This document shows positions 41,101-52,635 of a stretch of 64,000 nucleotides of DNA, in pieces. Source of the DNA: Tyto alba (Eukaryota; Chordata; Aves; Strigiformes; Tytonidae); assembly GCF_018691265.1 (NCBI RefSeq), contig NW_024881261.1, forward strand, positions 24,887,374 to 24,951,373, read 5' to 3'. A program made the translations under genes and the position numbers. How positions within the stretch are numbered: position 1 is the stretch's first letter; each line of letters opens with the position of its first letter. The notes under the pieces were generated by a model. The model was not told the origin of the DNA and made no database searches. It saw nothing but the letters and a program-made list of their open reading frames with translations.

Positions 41101-44100
41101 GTTCCCTGGTGTTTCTTGAGCATTAGAATGCATTTTATAGTTGTTATCACAGTGAGCCTGTGAGGAAGACACTGCTGTTTCCACTGCACATGGTGGAGAT
41201 GGTAAAGTTAACTTGGATTATTTTCCTACATCTCTCCACAAGTCTGAGCTGGGAGGCAACCCAGGGGCAGAGTGCCATCAAACACTGGTAGTGATAGCTG
41301 AACCTGGGTATAGAGTGACCCTTGGGTTTCATTTGGGTAAAACACTGTGCCCACCTCTAGTGGGTCAAAGGCAGCTTATATTAAGAGGTGAAAGTCATGG
41401 TCAGGTTTGAACTTCCATGCTGTGGGACGAGATTTCCTAGGAGAGCCTCGGCAGATTTTAGCTTTAGTGCTCAAAATAGATTTCAGAACATGCAGAATCA
41501 AACCAAGGACACGGAAACCCTGTATCACCATGCTGTGCTCCTGGTACCCTTCTTTCAGTGCTTGCAAAGTCCTTCTTTAGAGATACCCTAAAAAAATAAC
41601 ACAATCCCTTATTAAATGCAGTGACATTATGGCTTAAAAATAACGGCACTGTCTGTCTAACTGTTTCTTCACTTTTCTCTCACCCCAGCCTCTCTGATCT
41701 GAGACTTCCTAGCAATGTGATAGCTATGGCAGGACTCAGAGAGGTTTGGAAGTCTAGTTCCAGTAGCCTGTGTTTCTCACCAGTATCTTCTGGCAGAAAG
41801 GTAAACCATAGAGCTGATAGCAAGCTCCTGTTGCCCAGGTTTTTGGCTACAGAGCTGGGAAGGATAAACACCTCCTTAACCACTGTAAGACAGAAATAGA
41901 ACAAAAGAAAGGAATGGAAATCCTCTCATAATGCAATGGCTAGAAGCAATCCAGCTGTTTTGTTTTATTCCCACCATGAGAAGTACGGTTAGTCCCAGTG
42001 CAAGCTTGGCCACCTGTCAAATCAGGTTTGTGAACTAAAGCTTATTGGAATTTGACAGTCTTGTCTTGGAGCACACTGGTATGATCAATACAGACTCCTC
42101 CTATAGTAGTGACACAACACGTATGCTACCCATGCAAGCCCAGATGCCCCTCATAAATCATTAAAAGACTGGCCAGTTCTAATCAGACCCTTTGGGGTAT
42201 AACGTAATATATTATTTGAGAACTAAAAACAATAGATCAACTTAGTGCAGGAGTCAGACTGAGACTGAACAGAGCTGAGACTTGCCTGCTGATGTGTGTA
42301 TAGTCTAAGAGATGCAACGGAAGGTGAAATCCCAAGTCAGCTAAGCAAATTGCTTTCTTCTCATTGTAAAATCTCACTACTAATTCTGCTGAAGAGAAAA
42401 AAAAAATAGGAAGTCATCATATTCTGTAGCACAGCTGATTTGAGGTCTAGAATTTCCCAGCAGTTATTAGCTCTAGGGATTACAGGTATTTCTAATCATT
42501 TGTCCCTTAGGTTAATTCTTACCATATTTCTAAAACAAACTAGCAGTTAAAAATATGTGCCCCCAAATGTCACAGCTCACCTGGTACGAAAAGCACAGAG
42601 CACATTTTCTTCTAGAGCATAGAAACCAATTAACCACTAGCAAAAAATAATTCGGATCTCATCAGAACCCAGCTGCTGTGGTTGTTGCACTCTTTAGTCT
42701 TGCCTGGGACACAACAGGCAAGCTTTGTGAAGTGGAGGTTGCCTTGCAGTGCCCAAGTGCTGGGAACCAGAAACAGCCTGCGTGCTGAGGTGCTGCTGCA
42801 TAATCTCAAATAATTGATGCATTCTCTTTGATACAGAAAAGGTTGAGTTGCATCCATGCTTCTCAAGTGTTATCTGACTCTGCGGACAACGTGGTATGGG
42901 GTATGGCCAACCTCCATGGCCATCATAAATGTTATCTGGCAAAGAACGATACTGAAGGCTAATTCCCTTACTCATGCTGTATCTCCATGCACCTTTTGTT
43001 TCTTTGCTTATATTTAGAAGAGAAATACCTAGTAATTGTTTCTTACCTTACCTTAGGGCAAGGACAGTCTGTGGCAGAAGATCCTGCTCTGCATGTACAC
43101 TGCAGATGCTAAAGCTATATAACTCTCAGTGCTGCTATTTAATTCCCCTTGGTTTCCTTTGCACTTTTTCCTCAAACCTCTCTCTGTTTGACCTAAATTG
43201 GGCAGACTGTTTTTAAAACCCATACAGCAGAGTAGCTTGGCACCTGAGTTTTACCTGTGGAGCTGTATTTCTAGCAGTGGTCTGTGGTGAAGGCTGTCAG
43301 AGGCCCCATTTGTGGTAGCCTCCCTTCAGTCATGAATATCAGAAAAGGGCTTTGCTCTAATCCTGTGAAAGCTGTTGTTAGGCTGAGCACGGGCTTTGCT
43401 GTGGGGAGGGTGCGAGTCATATGAACTCTTGGGGGGTTGAGCTGAAATGTCTGGAGTGCAGTGCCAAGAACTGATCTCAGACTTTGTCTTTGGTAATGCA
43501 AACCAGTAATCCAGAAAGTCACTATAAAACAGTGAACAAAGTCTCTGTGAGACACTGGCAGTAAATAAAAGAGCTAGCAAAAACCGGGGCAGTAAATAAC
43601 TGGTGGTGAACAGAGTGGAACTTGGCCTGTTTGAATGATGCACCAACACCTCCAAACTGGCTGCATGCATGGGGCAAGGTGGATTAATACTGTTTTACTT
43701 CTAATTAGACCTAAAACAAGTCTGAATTTCTTTTAAGCCTGGTGGAGAAATAGTTGAAACACAGATGGAGACACAATAATCAGTTTCATCGGAGGTGCAG
43801 CACAGCTTGGTGCGGGAACTTAATGAAGATTTGTTGGTCAACAACAATCTCCCAACCCGCTTAACGTGCTCTCCATTTAATTTGCTCTGCTATTGTAGTA
43901 AATTTGAAGCCCCCAGGTCAGACTCAGCTTTCGTGGCTCTTGTAGTCTCTGCAGTGTCAGCAGGAAGCACGAACCAAAGACTTAGAGCCTGGACTTGAGC
44001 AATGTGTATTTCTTCTAATGAAACCCAAAGCCAGGTGAAATTTTTGGGACAGAAGAAACAGGATATGGAGTCCCTTTGGGGGATGGGGGATGTTCATAAC

Positions 44101-46190
44101 ACTCAGAAACTTGGCCCACATTTCTGGTCTCCTCCCTTTCTACTCCACAAAGGGCTTGTAGCATTTTTAGACAAACTTGGATGCACCGTATGTTGTGAGA
44201 GAACCTGCTGGGAAATTTGGTGATTCCTGCACTCCAGGGCAGAGGAAACGTGTGTTTCTGCTTTGTGTTTTTAGGAAAGTAGGAAGATAAAATTCAAAAT
44301 AAAACACAGCAGATGGGAATCTCATAGAGACAGACACTGGGAAATGTTTAGACAAGCTTTGTCCCCAGTCCTTGAGCTCACGATTTAGCAACTAAACCGT
44401 AGAGAGACTTCAGAAAGACAATGAAATGCATTTTGGCTTCAAATACAGTTCCCTCAGAATCCAATGAGAGTTGTGCACGTGAATTTGAAGGCAGAATATA
44501 GCCAGCAGTATGGGGAATAGATGTAATGTGAGAAACTCTCATGCTATATTATTATAGTCTGAATTGTTTCCATCATTTTGCGTTAAGTAATCCCCCACTA
44601 TCCATCTCTAAAGTGCAAACAGTACAGCTTTGATGTGCCCCAGGGAAAGGAAGCAAACCAGCCTTTGAATCTTTACCCAACCTTACTGCTCATGCTTTGC
44701 TTTCAGTGAATAACCGTTCAAATCCTTTAATATTTCATTCCCATAAAAATATATTTACCAGGGGTTTTTGTGGCAGCAGTGAGGCTGTGTTTATTATTTT
44801 AGGAATACCACACAACTGGCTTTAGAGAAAAGACAAGGCAGGAGCAGAGTGCTGCAAATCTATCAGAGAACAGCATGTTTTCCACCTGTTGAGGCAGCAA
44901 CCACACTAACAGATGCATGTAATAATTACCTGTACCTCAAAGGCAGCACCAAGTCCTGCACCTTCTGCTCCCTACCTAGCAGACAGCTTGATAACAGAAT
45001 AACAAAAGAGGAGCATGGAGAGAGTAGAGTAGGTAGTGCTTTGTGAAGAATGGAAGAGCAGCTCTTAATAAAGAGACACTGGAAGGTGGAAGATGAGAAG
45101 AAAAGATCTGAGGCACCATGATGCTAAAAGTAGAGTGGAGCGAAGGAACTCCAGGAGCCTGCCTTATTTTTAGCATGGCAGTCAGGTTTTTGCTAATACT
45201 TTTCCCAAGGCTGCTCTCATTTGTACTCTTAACATCAGAGATAATTTCTCCTGATGAATAGGTGCCCCACACACCTACTGGAGCCCACTCCCTCCTAGAG
45301 ATGGATGACTCTGCAATGGCAAGAGGGGCATGTACCCCTGTAAGGTTAGGGCCTCATTTCAGTAACTGACACCATAAGTGACCAGGACCCTGTTCCTCTT
45401 CCCTTCCCTGCCGCCTGCCCCCGGGAGCATGCTGGAGCTATGCTACCCTTTTGTTTGCAAGTGCCTCGGAGCAACCAGTGTAAGAAGGGCAGCTGGGGAC
45501 AGTGAGGGGAGCAGCGATGCAGAGCAGGTGAAACACCTTTGGTCTTTCCTGCTAAAATGCTGAGGCTTGTAAGGCTTTTCTTCTCCCCTTCCTCTGCCTA
45601 CCAAGGGGAGAGAGGTGACATTTGGCTGGATGAGGACTCCCGGAACTCAGACCATATGAGCTCTGAAGTGGTTTGTACCATGGTAGTTCCTTACTTGCAG
45701 AAAGGAACAGATCCTTCCTAGAAGGGATTTGCAGGGGAAGGGAATGATTTCATCCCCGATTTAATCTTGACAGAAGCAGATGATGAGAAGTCTGTGTGCT
45801 GAGTTGGAGTTTTCCTTTGAATTCCTACAGTGTTGAAGGCAGTGCTATAAATAGACACAGTATCCTTTTTACCCTGGTACAATTCTGTCTCCAGCTCCCA
45901 TATAGACAGCAAGTCTGCTGGTAGGTATTTAGCAGGAATTAATTTAACCCAGTCTTCTCTTTCTGTACTCTTTTACTCCAAGCATCCCAATGTCTTCCAC
46001 AGCCATACAAACACATTTCCTCAATAAAAATATTCTGAGGAAGGCTGCTGATATTAAAAATCCCATTTCTGTCTGAAAATTCTATCCTAGTTATAAATAA
46101 TCCATAGAAGACCCAAACTATGAAGTTAGTATTAAAAACAAAAAAAAAAGGCCAAAAAATAAAAAAATCCTCCTCTCAGACTTCTTCATT
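32196..46190. other. AT-rich sequence between the two phosphatase genes
   Basis: No protein-coding exon is recognisable. Any 5' non-coding exon of the DUSP13B-like gene should lie here or in the island at 46.9-47.9 kb, but none can be proved. A perfect MEF2-type site is at 45,845. AT-rich blocks with homeodomain- and POU-like words occur at 35,460-35,640 and 38,560-38,800. Reading frames are short and scattered. Confidence 0.7.
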
Positions 46191-46191
46191 T

Positions 46192-46214
46192 CCCCCCCCC
46201 CACACACACACACC
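46192..46214. repeat. Poly(C) and short (CA)n tract
   Basis: Ten C followed by about six CA units and further C. It is a simple repeat. Confidence 0.9.
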
Positions 46215-46859
46215 CCAGTTTTGGTTTTGAACTGCACAGCATTTTATTCATAGTCTGTTTCACATTTTCTCCAGTGTAACTGGCTGGCCAGTTTCTCCCT
46301 CCCCAAAAACAACTTGTGAACATCAGCTGAGAAGAAGGAACCCCAGATAAAGTGTTTCATGGCTATTATCTTAAGCTAGATCTGTAAGGAATTTAAATAC
46401 AAGCCAGATCGGTATTAAAAAAAACAAACCCTTTAAATTTAAGCATCTTTTTCAGTGAGAGATCCTCAGCCTGGGAATCCAGCTGGACAGCAAACTACAA
46501 TTTCACAAATATTAGAGTTTCATTAGAGTTTCTGGGTACAACTGCAGAGACGATAATCTGGCCTAGCCCTGCAGTTGTGTCTCTGTTTGCGGAGCTGGCT
46601 GTGGTTAAATTCACGCTGCTCAGTGCATGTATTGAGTTCACTGGGGGTTGGTTTGTAAACAAGCTTAAAAGTACTTGCCTGGTAGTTGAAGCTCCCGCGC
46701 TGCGGCGTCTTGGATTACCTTTGTTTGAATAATACCACTTAGTTTTCTCCTAATGTACCAGTTGCACAACAGATTTCTGGCCCCTCTGTGTTCAGCTTAT
46801 TCAAAGTCTATTTTTAATTGTGTTAATTATAAACCACAATCCCCTACCCTCTTTGGACC

Positions 46860-47880
46860 TGCGAGCATCAGCCAGAGCAAGGCAACTGGAGGGCAGCAGC
46901 AGCGGGAGGCTGAGTTTTGAAAGCGGCCGGCTGTCAGGTGGTGGAAGCAGATGTGACCTGGGCGGCCTTGCTGGGGCTGCGCTGGTTTGCCTCGGCCCCG
47001 CCAACGCTGGGGGCAAGATCCGGGTTTGCACCCCCGAGCATGAACGGTGGTGTGCATCCCCCCCCGGTTGGGGTTTACCCTTGATACCCAGGTTTTTGCC
47101 ATGTGCGCTTCTCTGCGAGGCAGGGGCGGTTTACCCCAGATGCGAGCAATTGGGGGGTGACCGCGCTTACCCCCCCCCCCAGCCCGCCCATGTTAGTGGG
47201 CAGTTGAGGTTCATCCTTGCAGCAGGCGCCAGGGGTGAGGTCGGGTCTTATCCCATCCCTGTGCATCAGAGCAGGATCGATCGGGGTTACCCCCGCCACG
47301 TGTGCTGGGGGGGTGACGAGTTTTACCCTTGCACGCGTGCCAGTGGGGCTCCGGGGGTCTGTCATGGCGGGGCGAGCATGGGTGGGCTGTGCCCCAGTCC
47401 CCCCCCCGCCTCGGGCGGCGCAGGGCGCCTGGGGCATGCCAGGGCGGGTGTGCTCCCACCCACAGCGTCGTCACCCTTTCTCCCACCCCCGCACCGGCTG
47501 CCCCGTTTCCCTCGAGGTTTGACCCGAATTCGGAACCAAAGGGCCGATGCGGGGTAGAGGAGGCCCGGGGCCGGCACCCCCCTTCCCCCCCCCGCCGCCG
47601 GCCCTGCCCGCCGGGCCGCTCGCGCGCCGGACCGACGGCGCCACCTGGCGGCGCCTCCTGGCAGCGCGGGGGGCGGGAGGCGGGGGGGGGCAGCGCCCGG
47701 GCGGGGGCCGCGGGGGTGCGGCGCGGGTTTCGGGGGGCACACCGCAGCGCGGGAAGTTACATCCCGTCTGGTTTTCTGCCGTGCTGGCAGCAACGTGTCC
47801 TCCGAGCAAGATGCGGGGTTTCCAGTTGCACCCACCAGTATTTTAAAAAAACGCCGTTAAGTTTTTATCGCGTGAAATGC
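46860..47880. promoter_or_regulatory. CpG island between the two DUSP13 genes
   Basis: About 1 kb of GC-rich, CpG-dense DNA in an otherwise AT-rich region, densest at 47,540-47,760 where short CGG/GCC words dominate. It sits about 1.9 kb past the end of the DUSP13A-like coding region and about 15 kb upstream of the DUSP13B-like ATG, which suits a promoter for the latter. A donor-like gtaagc lies on the minus strand at 47,170-47,165. Long reading frames of up to 245 codons are a by-product of the high GC content. Promoter activity is inferred; the island itself is seen. Confidence 0.7.
47065..47395. repeat. Degenerate tandem array of about 37 bp units
   Basis: A word like GGGTTTACCC (variants TTCATCC, CTTATCC, GTTACCC) recurs near 47,075, 47,131, 47,167, 47,210, 47,248, 47,287 and 47,323, with a weaker copy near 47,358. 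From 47,131 on the spacing is 36-43 bp. The space between is partly shared: a GCGTGC-like core, then CAGTGGGGGGTGA. It reads as an old, diverged GC-rich minisatellite inside the CpG island. Confidence 0.6.
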
Positions 47881-48900
47881 GTTTAATCTGCAGTCACTCC
47901 CGTACCCCCAGCAAGGGCGTCTTCAGCTGGGCCTTTCGCTCTGCAGCCGAAAATGGCTGGCGGGCCTCAGTCCTGCTGGTGCTAAAGGCGAGGAGAGTTT
48001 TCCTGTAGGTGGGAAGCATAAGGGAATGTGGTTCATGGGGCCGGGGGTGTCTCTATCACCAGATCCACTCTGGGTTTTTTTTTTTCCCCACTTGTTCTGT
48101 AAGTTGAAATCAGTTTGTTAGAGTCATTTGGTAACTGAGACATGCATATTAAATTTTTATTTGGGTCTGTAGCATACTTTTAAGCTGACCGTCCCTGCCT
48201 GAGGTGCTTTTGTTGACCTTGCAGAGCAGCCTTATGAGCAGGTTTCCTTGTGCAGGGAACTCAAGCAGAGAAGTGCTCCAGCACTGCTCTCCTGCTGCTC
48301 GGGGATGTCCAATCCACAGGGTTAGTACAAAGCAAAACCCCCTGGGGTGCCCTCGGTGTGGGGGTCAGGTCTTCATTTCCAAATGCTCTCCTTTGTGTGC
48401 TTCCTGTAGCCTCGACCACATAGCAGATGTAGATATCGCCAGAGAGCATCATAAAAGGTGCCGAGTTGTCTGTCCTGAAGGCAGAAATTTGCCTTCTAGA
48501 CAGCACTGGGAATGGCAAGGAATGTTTTCCCTTGTTGCTGTGCTGTTCTTGAGTAGCCAGCTCACATGGTGGGGAGTATTCATGTCTCTGCATTCCTGAG
48601 TTTGGTACTAGGAATGCAAACAACTGCCATCCCCGAGCTGGCTTCCCCGAGTGGCTTTGTGCTGCCAATGTTTGTCCGCTGGGAACGGAGAGCCAGATGT
48701 GCTTCACATAGTTTCCAGGCAGCACTGATCCATCAGATGACAGTAGCTATTGAGTGCTCTTATGGTGGCCCAGAGACACAAAGATGAAAGCCTGATGCCT
48801 GTCATCACCTCCCTTGCCGTTCCTGTGTCCCCTCAGTTTTCACTTGAATCCTCTCACAAAAGCAAATGCCACCGAACACGATGTTGCAATGTTAATGACC

Positions 48901-48906
48901 TTTATT
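48901..48906 (-). terminator. Possible poly(A) signal AATAAA of the DUSP13A-like gene
   Basis: TTTATT here reads AATAAA on the minus strand, about 855 nt past the stop codon. It is the first perfect hexamer I noticed downstream; a weaker GATAAA lies nearer, at about 49,738-49,733. Evidence is the motif alone. Confidence 0.3.
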
Positions 48907-49492
48907 TTTGAGACAGAAAATCCCAAGTTTTATAATGTTGAACTGTCAGACAAATTTGGGATACGTTGAACTTCTTTGTCAAATGTTTTCCTGCCCATGC
49001 AGCTGTTTGGAGCCTCAGCTGGGAACACACCTTCCTCTTCAGAAGCATTTTCTACTGCATCTCCTGGATGAATTTTATGAGGGGAGAAGAGCAATAATTG
49101 AATGCCCTCTCAAACGAAGGTATCTTTGTGGAAGAAAAAAATCTGATGAACAGTCAAAGGGAAAACACTATAGAGACCTGGAATTATTTCCTAGAGTGGC
49201 TTGTGTTGTTTCCCAGCTGCTCTGCCTTGAAACAGGCTCTTACCCCCAACTCAGGGGCTCCACCAATTGTAAAAGCAAGAACTAACCAGTGCCAGATTCA
49301 AGTCTCAAAATACAAACCATTTTGGATACGGGGAGCAATGGGTGGGGTGCTGGTTCATGAGAAAACTTCTAAGCATTATTGTAGCATAAATAATATGGCA
49401 TCTTTCACCTCAAATAGCCTAACACTTCATAAACTGATATGAGCTTCACTAGTTGCTGAAACACAGCTATTTCTGAAGTGGAACCTGATATC

Positions 49493-49522
<30 letters not shown>
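49493..49522. repeat. T-rich homopolymer tract
   Basis: Ten T, one C, then nineteen T. On the sense strand of the DUSP13A-like gene this is an A-tract in the likely 3' UTR. Confidence 0.9.
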
Positions 49523-49525
<3 letters not shown>

Positions 49526-49760
49526 CTAGTAGAGAGCAATGTTTTAAGGTGGAGAGTAAAGGATACAATATACAACTAATCGTAAGTATAATCTAGGAGG
49601 GCTTTGCAAAATGGAAAGATCAACTAAAATCTGCTTTTAGTAATAACGTGCATTCTGGTGTATCATAAACTTGTGTGCTTAGTTTACAAATGCAATTCAT
49701 TTATAAGAGATACAGGAAACTCAAATAACATTTTATCTTCTCTCTTCCAGTGATACTCTC

Positions 49761-49987
49761 TTACAGCTCTTTGGTAGCAGATGCTCTGGTTCCTTTCCTC
49801 TCTTCGTTTAGTTTAATGTCCAGGTCCCGGAGCTGGCTGAGGAACCCTGAATTTGGGCAGATGTCTCTGTGAGCACTCACTGTTTTCAGAGCATCCACCA
49901 GTGTCATGTTTTCATGGATCATTAAAAAGGCAAGCACTAAAGATGCAGAGCGGCTCACCCCCATGGCACAATGAACAAACACCTTGC
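49761..49987 (-). CDS. DUSP13A: DUSP13A-like gene, coding exon 3 with catalytic P-loop and stop
   Basis: The acceptor ctttcttctccgcag|GC is strong. The exon encodes KVFVHCAMGVSRSASLVLAF, ENMTLVDALKTV and [15 protein letters not shown], with stop TAA at 49763-49761. Compared with the neighbour it carries Phe in place of Leu in the strand before the catalytic His-Cys, a conservative change. Codons and frame are undamaged. Confidence 0.95.
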
Positions 49988-52635
49988 CTGCGGAGAAGAA
50001 AGAGGCACAGGAAGGTGAGTGGGCTTTAGCATTTCTAAAGTGAGAAAGACACAGGGAGGATAAGAACTATTTGAAATAAGTTGAGAAAACAATGGTGACA
50101 ATTAGCGGATACTCATGTTCTCAGGGAAGATTAGCATAAGATCATGCCATACATCTCAGGCAAGGTAGTATTTCATACTGACCTCATGCATCTAATTTAG
50201 GCCTCGGATTAAAATAGTTGAAATTTTCTGTGGAAGGAGAAGCTTTCTGTGACTAAACTTGTTAGTATAGTTTTCTGTGGAAAAAAGAAAAGTTTTGGCA
50301 GAAAATTTTGGCCAGGCCCTGACTGTGATCACTGACAACTCCCATAAACTCTGTAGGATAGTCTGCCTGTAAAAATGGACTCATAATTTACTGTATCTCA
50401 GCAGCCCAGTGTGAGTTATAACTGGGGATTTAATAAAGCACTCCAGTGAAAGCAGCAGATCTCGCAGCCAGTCAGAGTCGGAGCAAACTCTGGAACAAAT
50501 GGAAATTATGATAACTAGGCCATAATCCAAACTCTGCTGACAAAAATTCAGCAGGCTGTGGGTCAGGCTCGCAGTTTTTGACTTAGTTCATTAACTTCTG
50601 CTGCTTCTCTAGCTTAATAGACAGTCTGAATAAAGCTCCAATTCTGTGAAGCACTTAAGCACGTGAAGCATTTAAGCCAGCACTGAAGTGCCGCTGCTCC
50701 CAGCTGAGTGCCCCGGGAGCGGGGCTGCGGCACGCGGGGCAGGCATGCCGGGCTGCAGCCCGTGCCGGGGTGCGAGGTGCGTGTGGAGGCGCACGGATCC
50801 TGCCAATTCCTGCAGCAGGCACCCGTGGGGGAGCACCCGCAGTGCCAAAACCTCTGCCCTTCCCTCTCGCTCTGCTCCTAGGGTTGGCCCTTCCTCCCAC
50901 CGCACCGGGTTTGGGGCAGCCAGCCCTCCCTGGCTCCCGGGGCCCTGGCCACGGCCACCTTCCCTGCGGTGCGTGCCACAGGCGCCCTTCTCCCATCCTC
51001 AACGTGGTGGTTCTGCGTGTGCCTTCCCGAACCGTACGCTGGATCAGAGCTTTGCTGGCTGCCTGTTACTGCATGGAGAAGCCATTTGGCTCGTGTTGAA
51101 ACTTCCTCCCATAGCTTCTCTTTGCCTCCCTCTTACCTCCTGAAGTGTTTAAAGCTTTGCCTATGAAATTGGCAGCATCGTAAAAGAAGATACTTAAATC
51201 AAAGGACGGATCATCAAATGCTTCTACTCCATAGTACTCTATTTGCAGATCTTCGTAATATTTGGCTCCTGTGTTGATGCTATATGGCCCATCTGCTGCA
51301 TTAAGGATATGAGTAATGTTGAGGCTTTGAAGAGTAGTTTTGCTCCTAGCAGCCCACCTGTTGAAAGACATGAAGGGCTCATTGGCAACACTCCTAACAT
51401 GCTGCTAAAATAGCATGGTTTAAAGTTAGTGCCTGCTCCCGCTAGGGAAGGATGCAGGAACTGCAGCTTGCTTACGGAGTATCACATTTCGAGAAGCCCA
51501 TAGTGCTTTGCACATGAAAAATGTGATATGGTGGTGGGGAGAGCAGCAAGAACACAGACTTGCTGGTGTGATACTGTTAGTTAAGCAAATGCCTCCCAGC
51601 AGTTAATCCCTGGGAACATGGCTTACTGTAAAAAGTGGTCAAGATTTTCCTTTAAATGGTTGTTTACCAAGTTCTAGAGCCAATCTCTCATTCCTAGTGT
51701 GCAAGGGCAAGAACCCCCACAGATGGAGCAGCACTTCATTCCTGGTTCAGACATGAAGTGGCTGCATCATGCTCACCAGTGAGGTTCTCCCCCCTTCCCA
51801 CCATAAACTGGGACTGAAGTTATTCCACAAAACTGTGATCCTTAACTGACGTATTCATGAGGAGGAGGAGTTGGGAAAAATAAGCTGATGATCTATGTAA
51901 CCTGTAGTAATCCAAATAGAAGGAAACAGCAATAGATAGAGGTGGTCATAAGAATAAGGTATTTGCATGAAAATTCTTGTTTGATATTTTCAGTTTTACC
52001 ATCTTTGAAAGAAAGTTTGGATTTGGACTGGCAAAATCCCTGTTGTATAATTCATTTGGGTTCTCCTCCGTCTGGCTCTTGATCCTGTTACTCCTATTTG
52101 AGTGGGAGAGCTACAGTGCTCTTGTCTGCTGCCTTAGAGCACAGTTTCCAGGGCAGATAGTACATTTCAGAGTTGACACCAATTTGGGATGGATTCTTTC
52201 AGGACTTTTGTCTAGAATACAAATAATTCTTACCCTGCCAAATCCACTGTGGTTCACAGAATGTAGAAAACCCCACTCAGACACACTATGAGTAGGTCAC
52301 CATTTTGTATATCATGTTTTTCATTACATTCAAACTCCCTATGTTATCAGTTTTAGAAGCTTGTTTCGCAAAAACATTCCTGCTGACCCAAAAGCTGCTC
52401 CCCAATGTACTGCACCCCTTCCTCCTCCTCCCAGGAACTAGTAACAGCTTAATGATAGGACCATATGTTCTTACGCATCTCCCAGGTAAATATTTGGCCA
52501 GACTTGGTCCACATGATTATCAGACCCGCCTCTGAACCAAAAGAGCCGCTGGAGGTCTGATAGCGCTGGTGTTTCATAGGAAGCTCTGCTCCCTGCACTG
52601 CTAGTCGGAGGTGAAGAGTCTCTGGTGTGAGGCAT
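49761..52635 (-). CDS. DUSP13A: DUSP13-type dual-specificity phosphatase paralogue (probable DUSP13A), three coding exons, 202 aa
   Basis: Joining 52635-52475, 51357-51137 and 49987-49761 on the minus strand gives an intact 202-residue protein. Seen: VDQVWPNIYLGD near residues 42-53, NITHILNAADG, YYGVEAFDDPSFDLS with the likely general acid Asp102, and HCAMGVSRSA with nucleophile Cys134 and Arg140. The tail is short and charged and ends KEL. The exon plan is identical to that of the neighbour at 22,923-32,094, so the two are tandem duplicates. The A assignment rests on its being the other member of the pair and on AANFIGKALNT, which resembles the mammalian A form. Much of the catalytic core looks more like form B, so orthology is open. 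DUSP29 is less likely: its P-loop starts HCVMG in mammals. In mammals the A form is a muscle phosphatase; avian expression cannot be read from sequence. Confidence 0.94.
49988..51136 (-). other. Intron 2 of the DUSP13A-like gene, with a GC-rich island
   Basis: The intron runs from gtaaga (51136-51131) to ttctccgcag (ending 49988). Its 5' part, about 50,690-51,010, is GC-rich with many CpGs, unlike the rest of the intron. Frames of up to 151 codons there are caused by composition. Confidence 0.85.
51137..51357 (-). CDS. DUSP13A: DUSP13A-like gene, coding exon 2
   Basis: This exon is 221 nt with acceptor tttcaacag|G and donor GAG|gtaaga. It encodes residues 55-127: WAARSKTTLQSLNITHILNA, the TGAKYYEDLQIEYYG strand and the general-acid loop EAFDDPSFDLS. 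Length and phases equal those of the paralogous exon at 30,993-31,213. Confidence 0.95.
51358..52474 (-). other. Intron 1 of the DUSP13A-like gene (1,117 bp)
   Basis: The intron starts gtaagaacat and ends ctttcaacag. I see no further element inside it. Confidence 0.88.
52475..52635 (-). CDS. DUSP13A: DUSP13A-like gene, coding exon 1
   Basis: This exon has 161 coding nt: 53 codons plus two bases of the Ala54 codon, then donor GATGC|gtaaga. The first in-frame ATG is at 52635-52633 (MPHTRDSSPP). The frame stays open upstream to a TAA at 52695, and an acceptor-like ttcatttcag lies at 52690-52683. The true exon may therefore start at 52682, and a longer N-terminus cannot be excluded. The exon contains ALSDLQRLFWF, similar to the LQRLLW region of DUSP13B. 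Confidence 0.85.

Larger units (their letters stand above)
47881..49760. other. Stretch containing the 3' UTR of the DUSP13A-like gene
   Basis: The 3' UTR of the minus-strand gene must lie in the right-hand part. A T-rich run (49,493-49,522; A-rich on the minus strand) lies about 240 nt past the stop. Overlapping plus-strand frames of 125 and 114 codons at 48,908-49,442 have no family resemblance and are not called. Confidence 0.6.

Noticed and set aside
46820..47557. A 245-codon plus-strand reading frame, the longest in the window, with overlapping frames on both strands
   Set aside because: It lies in the CpG island and runs through the tandem array. Several frames are open at once, as expected from GC-rich DNA poor in stop codons, and the product is low-complexity and resembles no family.
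47635..47660. CCACCTGGCGGCGC as a CTCF site
   Set aside because: It has two mismatches at informative positions and lies in a palindrome-like GC-rich context. It is too weak to list.
48908..49442. Overlapping plus-strand frames of 125 and 114 codons antisense to the DUSP13A-like 3' region
   Set aside because: There is no recognisable domain and the two frames conflict with each other.
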